Of a DNA stretch of 64,000 bases, positions 58,033 through 64,000 are shown piece by piece. Within the stretch, counting starts at the first letter, position 1. Every line of letters starts with the position of its first letter. Made by a program: the position numbers and the translations under genes. The notes under the pieces were generated by a model, which worked only from the letters and a program-made list of their open reading frames with translations, ran no database searches and was not told the origin of the DNA. Source of the stretch: Coprinus comatus (taxonomy: Eukaryota; Basidiomycota; Agaricomycetes; Agaricales; Agaricaceae); assembly GCA_034638255.1 (NCBI GenBank), contig JAWPGT010000010.1:682001-746000 (forward strand), written 5' to 3'.

Positions 58033-59686
58033 TTTCTTGCCTATTGTTACACCACTCATAGCCGATAATTGGGAAAAACTATTATTTTCTTGCAACCTTC
58101 TTGATCTGTTTATTGATGTACCATCTAGTCTACGCCATGGATTTGACATGGGTGTTTATTCTTCTATTTCCAAAACCTATACACCTCCCAATCATTTATC
58201 TTCTCTCCAACATTGTGATGTCATCGAAAATCATATTAAACAAGAACGTATCAAAGGCCGATATTCTGGTCCCTTCTCAAAATCTCGACTCGAATTCTTA
58301 ATTGGCCCTTTTAAAACATCTCCACTAGGCACTGTACCAAAGTCCGATAATATTACAAAATTTCGTGTCATCCAAGACCTATCCTTCCCACGTAACAATC
58401 CATTACAATCTTCAGTTAACTCTGAAATTAATCCTGATCAATTTCTTTGTGATTGGGGAACGTTTAGTCGGATATATAGAATTGTCCAACAAGCACCTCC
58501 AGGTTCTCAAGCTGCAACATTGGATGTGGACTCAGCCTTTCGGTGTTGTCCTATTCGTCCCAATCAACAAAATCATTTCATTGTTTCATGGAAAAATTTC
58601 TATTACATCGACCACAATGCCCCATTTGGTGCTTCAAGTTCTGGTGGAGTCTTTGGCCGTTTAGCTGATACTATGACTTCAATTATTCGACATTTCACTT
58701 CATCTCCCTGCGAAAATTGGGTTGATGACTTTGTACTCTTTCGTTTTCCCCATCCATCACTATCTATTTGTCTTCGCTATGCCTATGATTTATCCTTCAT
58801 TTATAACATTGCCAAACCTCTGGGTTGGCCTTGGAAACTCTCAAAAACACGCCCTTTTGCAACCACCTTTATATATTTAGGTTTTGTTTGGGATCTTGAT
58901 AACAAAACTGTCGGAATCCCTTTTGAAAAAAGACAAAAATATATTATTCGTGTTTTTTCCTGGCTTCATCCAAATTCCTCATTTACTCTGCATGACGCAG
59001 AATCTCTCCTTGGTACTCTTGTTCATTGCTCATTGGCACTACCAGAAGGACGATCACATTTACCATCACTTTCAAAATTTATAAAATCATTTGCTGGAAA
59101 ATCTCGCTTCAGTAAACACCATCCAAACAAAATTCTATTAGAAGATCTTATGTGGTGGCATTCACAACTTAGTTGTGATCCATGTATTTCATCCATCATA
59201 CCACCTCCACCACCATCAGATATTGGTTTTTGGGTTGATGCATCTACCTCATGGGGGATTGGAGTAGTATTTGATAAAGAGTGGGATTCCTGGAAACTAA
59301 AATCAGAATGGGATCATGATAGGTTTCATAATATTGGTTGGGCTGAAATCTTGGCAATTGAGTGTGGCCTCCAATTAGCTATCCATCGTGGATACCATCA
59401 TACACACTTTATTCTAAAATCTGATAACATGGGCGTTATTGATGCAATCAATGGAGGAAAATCAAACAATCCAGCTCAGAATTTTATTCTTCAACGTATT
59501 ACAACATTACTTCGAGTACATTCCTTATGGTTTTCATCTGAATATGTTCCTTCAAAATCAAATTTAGCAGATCGTCCTTCACGTGGGTTACCTATCCTAG
59601 ATTTACAACGTTCACTAGATACTTTTCAACTTGATTCATTTTTAGCAACCTATTTAGAATCTCAACCCACAACTATTATTATGTAA
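57761..59686 (+). CDS. DIRS-like reverse transcriptase/RNase H ORF
   Basis: Open frame in +1 relative to ORF1, overlapping it by 272 nt. The overlap part is not RT-like, so translation may begin later or by frameshift. RT motifs: FKTSPLGTVPKSDNITKFRV, QDLSFPRNN, AATLDVDSAFRCCPIRP, APFGASSSGGVFGRLAD and WVDDFVLF (about residue 319), where WVDD replaces YxDD. The thumb and connection regions follow. RNase H has FWVDASTSWGIGVVF (Asp), WAEILAIECGL (Glu), LKSDNMGVIDAINGG (Asp) and VPSKSNLADRPSRG (final Asp). The end is TTIIM at 59686. This RT type groups with DIRS rather than Ty3 in my judgement. Confidence 0.88.
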   Translation: MENLHIGVSSAEIGDISHVHVKRHHWLMENHSYYFPTHKTISAEIQEGKHIVSPSMDHQVVDLENHALLANTHAPYVNHMNMVLNHVTKFDFLPIVTPLIADNWEKLLFSCNLLDLFIDVPSSLRHGFDMGVYSSISKTYTPPNHLSSLQHCDVIENHIKQERIKGRYSGPFSKSRLEFLIGPFKTSPLGTVPKSDNITKFRVIQDLSFPRNNPLQSSVNSEINPDQFLCDWGTFSRIYRIVQQAPPGSQAATLDVDSAFRCCPIRPNQQNHFIVSWKNFYYIDHNAPFGASSSGGVFGRLADTMTSIIRHFTSSPCENWVDDFVLFRFPHPSLSICLRYAYDLSFIYNIAKPLGWPWKLSKTRPFATTFIYLGFVWDLDNKTVGIPFEKRQKYIIRVFSWLHPNSSFTLHDAESLLGTLVHCSLALPEGRSHLPSLSKFIKSFAGKSRFSKHHPNKILLEDLMWWHSQLSCDPCISSIIPPPPPSDIGFWVDASTSWGIGVVFDKEWDSWKLKSEWDHDRFHNIGWAEILAIECGLQLAIHRGYHHTHFILKSDNMGVIDAINGGKSNNPAQNFILQRITTLLRVHSLWFSSEYVPSKSNLADRPSRGLPILDLQRSLDTFQLDSFLATYLESQPTTIIM

Positions 59687-59765
59687 TATTCTATACCACA
59701 TGACGTACATGTATTGATTTCACCAATTTCCCTCATTCTTCACACTTCCATCACGTTCACACACA

Positions 59766-60848
59766 ATGCCTCCCTACCGTAATCAACTACAAAAATCATA
59801 TCATGACCCTCCCAACCTTCTTTCACCTCCATACAGCCACCTTATGATACCATATTCAGATTCTTCACAAGCAGATTTGGATATTCAGTTATCACCATTA
59901 TCATTCCGAAAAATGTCAACAGCGATGCACGCAAGTCTAGCACCCTCAACCATTGGTATATATAAACAAAATATAAAGCTCTTTATAGAGTTTTGTATTC
60001 GAGAAAACATTCCTAGAAAATCATGGACACCTACTCCTGAAATTTTACTATGTGCATTCGCAGCGGACAATGTAGGGTTGACATCAGGTTCTACGGCAAG
60101 CTCTAGGATATCAGCACTCAAAGCATGGCATATATATAATAATTGGCCATGGATGGGTAGTACGAGACTCCAAAAGATTATTGTTGGGGTAAAGAATTGT
60201 TCACCTCCTTTTTCCCATAAACCCAAAAAACAACATGTCACACTGAATGCACTCGAAACATTGGCATCATCATTGAATACCCTTGATCCTTTCGACATCA
60301 CTGTTTTGGCTTGTGCATGCATCGCTTTCTGGGGTCAATGCAGACTCGGAGAATTGCTTCCATCATCATCCTCTGATTTCTCAACCAACCTTCGACCAAT
60401 CCGATCTTCAATCAGACGTTCCGATCATGATAAAACAGCATGGCTACTTCATCTCCCATCAACAAAAACACATCGCCAGGGTCAAGACATTGCATTGATG
60501 CATCAACACAGCCCAACGGATCCAATCAATGTTCTCAGACTACATTTTAAAGTCAATTCATTATCGTCAACACTACCCCTATTCTCATTTCACTCTGCAT
60601 TGGGTACAAAGTCTCTCACCAAAAAGCTTTTTCTTGCAAGATGCAACCAAATTTGGTCACGCACAAACCACCCTCGTTGCACTGGACATTCATTCCGAAT
60701 TGGAGGTACTACTCGATTACTCCTCTCTGGAGTGTCTACAGATGTGGTCAAGGTTATGGGAAGATGGTCCTCTGACTCATTCCTCAAATACTGGAGGTCC
60801 ATCGAAGTTATTGCCCCTTTGCACGCTAGCAATATCAATACATCATAA
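59766..60848 (+). CDS. DIRS-like tyrosine recombinase
   Basis: 360 residues in a third frame, starting 79 bp after the RT stop (MPPYRNQLQKSYHDPP). It should integrate the circular DNA copy by site-specific recombination. The N-terminal core-binding part includes LAPSTIGIYKQNIKLFIEFC. The catalytic domain carries QCRLGELL (first Arg, about residue 193), a Lys in LPSTKTHRQGQD, GHSFRIGGTTRLLLSG (H-x-x-R, about 308), MGRWSSDSF and KYWR (Tyr nucleophile, about 341). That is the full R-K-H-R-W-Y set, so the enzyme looks functional. Confidence 0.9.
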   Translation: MPPYRNQLQKSYHDPPNLLSPPYSHLMIPYSDSSQADLDIQLSPLSFRKMSTAMHASLAPSTIGIYKQNIKLFIEFCIRENIPRKSWTPTPEILLCAFAADNVGLTSGSTASSRISALKAWHIYNNWPWMGSTRLQKIIVGVKNCSPPFSHKPKKQHVTLNALETLASSLNTLDPFDITVLACACIAFWGQCRLGELLPSSSSDFSTNLRPIRSSIRRSDHDKTAWLLHLPSTKTHRQGQDIALMHQHSPTDPINVLRLHFKVNSLSSTLPLFSFHSALGTKSLTKKLFLARCNQIWSRTNHPRCTGHSFRIGGTTRLLLSGVSTDVVKVMGRWSSDSFLKYWRSIEVIAPLHASNINTS

Positions 60849-60883
60849 AGTGGGGAAGTTTTTTGATACTATATAAAACCGCA

Positions 60884-61005
60884 TTTTGGGGGTGAGCCGA
60901 CAAACTCATGGTCACTTAAGTCGGCTGGGCGGTTTTTTGGGGGTGACCCGACTTAGCTCCCTTTTCGTCTCACCGCCTGGACTCAGTTCCATTCCCCCAA
61001 AAATG
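60884..61005. repeat. Short direct and inverted repeats at the right end of the DIRS-like element
   Basis: TTTTGGGGGTGAGCCGAC (60884-60901) recurs with one change at 60935-60952 (GACCCGAC at the end). AGCCGAC (60895-60901) and GTCGGCT (60920-60926) form a hairpin. CATTCCCCCAAAAATG (60990-61005) is nearly the inverse complement of the start of the first copy. Such mixed repeats suit the internal complementary region of DIRS elements. Confidence 0.5.
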
Positions 61006-61201
61006 TCATGTGTTGATTCTCTTTGTATTTCTTTATGCATAAATATTTTTGACAAATAAATCATTCTAGTTCTAACTTCTATGTAACCGAGTCGTGTCAA
61101 GAAGAAACTTGAATAAGAAAAAGAATCTGGAAATACATGTGATTTTCTATTTCTAATCGAAGGCTTGCATTAAAGAGGATGGTGACCCAGGTGGATTTAT
61201 G

Positions 61202-61933
61202 CTACTTACTAGAAGCAGTATAACTGAAAGACAAAATCAATCCACGAGGGAGACCGATACCGAGACCACCGGTACCGCAAAGAACTTTGGTCAATCCTAA
61301 CCGAGTGATGAACGACCCTCGAAAAAAAAGTAAATTTGTTTCTACATAGAACGAGTGGAGTATAAAATCCATACACCTGGTTGAGGTTGCGGAGTAAGTA
61401 AATTTGTTACTGTAGCTTGGCGGCCCCGAAGGTTGGCTGTCAGAGATTTTAAACGAGAATAGACATCTCGCGCTGGGTGGATTTTTCCAGTCTTTGACTG
61501 AAATGGTTAGTTAAACGAATAATTTTGGGCCATGCAGATAGGGGATTTTACATACCAAATTGGTATAGTCGAGACTGCTAATAGCAGCAATCAGTCGCTA
61601 ATCGGTATAGGTATACATGGTAAAATGGTTATTCACCAATGAGAATTCGTCGTTGGATATGATTTTCCAATGAATAAGCACCATCACGACAGAAAAATGA
61701 AATACATTCCGACCTATCAGTTTATGATGAATATTATTTGTTCAATGTACACCGGGGCTTACAACCGCCGCAGTCGCTAGTGAAAGAGGGGAAGGATCTT
61801 GAAGATAGGAGAAAAATTGTAGTCGTAAACGGCCACGAGGTACTGAGTTATTTCTACCATTTTGAGACGGCCGGCAGTACCATGTCTCACCGGTCAGTCG
61901 GATCCAGAAGCTAAAAGAACGCATAGGCATCAT
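61202..61933 (-). CDS. Possible spliced gene, unidentified
   Basis: Six short minus-strand exons can be joined with matching phases by GT-AG introns. They run MMPMRSFSFWIRLT, VPRGRLRLQFFSYLQDPSPL, RNVFHFSVVMVLIHWKIISN, RLIAAISSLDYTNL, SKTGKIHPARDVYSRLKSLT then ANLRGRQATVTNLLTPQPQP, and GSFITRLGLTKVLCGTGGLG then IGLPRGLILSFSYTASSK with the stop at 61202. That gives about 170 residues with a hydrophobic C-terminus. The choice of splice sites left some freedom, so agreement of phase is weak evidence. I do not recognise the product. It may be a genuine small protein, or chance. Confidence 0.3.
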
Positions 61934-62910
61934 TCTCCTGCAACAAACAGAAGGTGTAGTAGGTTATGAAATTTATCTTTATCTCCAAACAGCCCACACA
62001 CCTAATCATTATCATTCTTTAAAGTGCCTGTCTCACCCACCGTACACTGACAACATGTAGAGAACATAATGCATTGAATTAACTGCGATGTTGAGGGCAA
62101 ACCTTGTGTCCATATAAGTGGGATCACTTGAAGTCGTCACTACCCGAAAATTAGTGTTTTGAGGGATGCGGAACAGCGAAGGGAGAGCGTGAATGGTTAC
62201 GGTTAGTGGCGCGGGGCAATCTGGTCAATGGAAGCGTGACTGACTATGGTATTATTGGAACTGGCGTCATAGCTGAAGAAGACGCAATGAGAAGTGCGGG
62301 GAGGCCATTGCGGGGTACCAAGTGTTTGATATCTTGACAGATCTGTCCCTGGAAAAGACGACAAAGAAACCTGGATTACGCAACAAAAAAAAAACATTCT
62401 TTCACTTCCATAGATTGCACACCAAAGTCATGTTCTCCAGTGTTATGTTATTGTGGAGTCCTGGGAAGATGTCCATCAACAGTGATTTGGTTGCCAGAAG
62501 CCAGTGAAGGAGACAGATCAAACTTCGGCCCCCGACAAAAAACTCTTAGCCTACCTACATGGGGAGCCGCAGAAAGTCCAGTAATGTACAAGAGATTGTC
62601 TGGAAGGGGTGAAAGAGCGAGGAAAAAAATTTGAACTCCGGTGTCCTTGAAACGCAGGGTCGAAGAGCAACCACATGGACGTGCCCCAGATTGGCCCCAG
62701 ATGCCTTCTACTGATTAGGCGAGCCGGCCCAAGCTGTCAACTGGCCCTGTGGGGAAATCTGGGCGGGACCTGTCCGGAACCAACCACGGAACTCAGGGGA
62801 AAGCCGGCCGTTGCACTGCCACCAATAAATCCCATATATGAGTACAATCACATGCGCTCTCCTCATCCTTCCCCGCCCCCCGCCCCGCCGAACGCGCTGC
62901 TGAGAACAAC
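61934..62910. other. Intergenic, promoter side of the bHLH gene
   Basis: About 1 kb with short frames. The last 100 bp before 62911 are C-rich (CCTTCCCCGCCCCCCGCCCC near 62868), which may be part of the bHLH promoter or leader. Nothing else was recognised. Confidence 0.4.
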
Positions 62911-64000
62911 ATGGACACCCTCCTCAGCCCAGCAGAAACCCATGCATTCCAGTCCTTTCTCTCGTCTATGGACTACCAGGACCTTTCTACGTCAGAATGG
63001 GCTATGTATTCCAATAGTATGGTCCAGAATGACGACCTCTTCCAATCTTCACAAAATTCGGAGGCATTGACCAAAGCCACGAAAGACCTCATGGCTTTGG
63101 ATTCTACTCGCTGGGACCAAGCTACACAACAACATCATAGTTACGATCACCACAATCACCAACAACAGATATACCACTCACGGCAAACTTACCGACATGA
63201 GACCTTTCCTTTTCTCACTAATAAGCATTTGCAGCAGCCAATACTCTCACTTGCTTCCTTGCACGAACTGCATAATGTTCATATTTCTCCATCATCTACA
63301 TCATCAAGTGCTACAACACCAGCAACGCCACATTCACCGTTTGACTTTTCCGACATTTCCATGCATGCATCACACTCCCAGCTTCCGCCTTCGCAACTGA
63401 GCCAACCGATCCTGCGACAATGCCCTCCTTCTCCAGGACCAAGCACGAAGCGATCTTCGACAAGTTCTGCACCAAATACCAAGCGTGCCCGTCCGTCCCT
63501 ATCAATATCATCAGCACCATCGGCGAGTGGAGCTGCTAAACAAACTCTTCTATCTCCTTCGCAGAAGAAGGCCAACCATATCCAATCTGAACAAAAACGT
63601 CGAGCGAATATTAGGCGGGGATATGAAGCGCTTTGTGAGACTGTCCCCACTTTGCGTGAAGCAATCCGAGAGGAGGAGGAGGCAGAGGCAAAGCTTAACG
63701 CTCAGTCTGGGTCTAAAGGTTCGAGGTCGAAGCGGAAAAAGCGGGATACAAGCGACGATAAGGACAAGATAGATGGCAGGGCGGGTCCGCGTAGTGAAAA
63801 CGTTGTTTTATCTAAAAGTGGGCTTCATTATCTATATTACGCGTCAATCAAGCAATTAACTTACGTATGACTTCAGCTATTGAGTATATCAATGACCTTC
63901 TTGCCGATAGATCTGCATTGCTTTCCCGGCTACATCGTGCACAATCTACGCTGCCGCTGGGACATCCTGTGCTCACCCCCGCATGTACCGGAGAACCGTT
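62911..64000 (+). CDS. bHLH transcription factor (3' end beyond window)
   Basis: Starts MDTLLSPAETHAFQSFLSSM at 62911. A His/Gln-rich stretch (HHSYDHHNHQQQ) and a Ser/Pro/Thr-rich region precede the basic helix-loop-helix. The basic region and helix 1 are KKANHIQSEQKRRANIRRGY then EALCETVPTLREAI. A long charged loop insert (EEEEAEAKLNAQSGSKGSRS and a KRKKR cluster) follows. Helix 2 is split by an intron: ENVVLSK/TIEYINDLLADRSALLSRL. The intron starts GTGGGC near 63820 and ends TTCAG at 63878. The remaining sequence to the window edge is coding. A long loop is known in several fungal bHLH proteins. Target genes cannot be told. Confidence 0.85.

Larger units (their letters stand above)
56243..60955 (+). 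mobile_element. DIRS-like tyrosine-recombinase retrotransposon
   Basis: Three same-strand genes make one element: a gag-like ORF with zinc knuckle, a reverse transcriptase/RNase H ORF and a separate tyrosine recombinase. This order and the use of a tyrosine recombinase instead of an integrase define the DIRS order. Limits given are from the gag start to the repeats after the recombinase; the true left end is unknown. Short direct and inverted repeats at 60884-61005 are the best candidate for terminal or internal complementary repeats. No methyltransferase domain, found in some DIRS elements, was seen. All three frames look intact. Confidence 0.85.

Overview
This window is nuclear DNA from a filamentous basidiomycete, most likely an agaricomycete. 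The genes carry many short GT-AG introns (mostly about 45-65 nt) and are tightly packed, often as divergent pairs sharing about 100 bp of promoter. The gene set is fungal: an AA9 polysaccharide monooxygenase, a DUF6533 membrane protein, C2H2 factors with serine-rich tails, an Adp1-like ABC transporter, a chromodomain Ty3 element and a DIRS-like element. No taxon was assigned by search. Most genes had to be assembled from several exons by matching intron phases by eye.

Layout. 1-13.5 kb is dense housekeeping sequence: an enoyl-CoA hydratase-family gene (cut by the left edge), a Ser/Arg-rich protein, a cytochrome b5-domain protein, an LRRC40-like leucine-rich-repeat protein, the splicing factor Cwc2, the ribosome-associated Tma46 and a three-finger C2H2 transcription factor. 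13.5-19 kb is gene-poor and holds one small frameshifted relic. 19-31.4 kb holds a four-TM MARVEL-like protein, a DUF6533 protein, and a same-strand run of three C2H2 genes plus a decayed fourth copy. 32.2-42.6 kb is dense again: a DUF427 protein divergent from a PLP-homeostasis protein, a secreted AA9 LPMO, and ALG12 divergent from an ABCG transporter.

43.5-61 kb is a mobile-element block. It contains a Tc1/mariner-type non-autonomous element with TA-flanked terminal inverted repeats (43547-44500). Next is a complete 9.5 kb Ty3/gypsy chromovirus with LTRs that look identical and a 5-bp TTAAC target duplication (45927-55437). A DIRS-like tyrosine-recombinase retroelement follows (about 56.2-61 kb). 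Past it come a possible unidentified spliced gene and a bHLH gene cut by the right edge.

The most unusual features are in the transposon block. In the Ty3 element, gag-protease and pol are in one frame, separated by a single UGA. It also carries a third 623-codon ORF after pol with its own TATA-like box. The DIRS-like element combines a SAP-like/zinc-knuckle gag, which may be spliced, with a WVDD reverse transcriptase and a separate tyrosine recombinase. The tandem C2H2 family shares a phase-1 intron at the same place inside finger 1.
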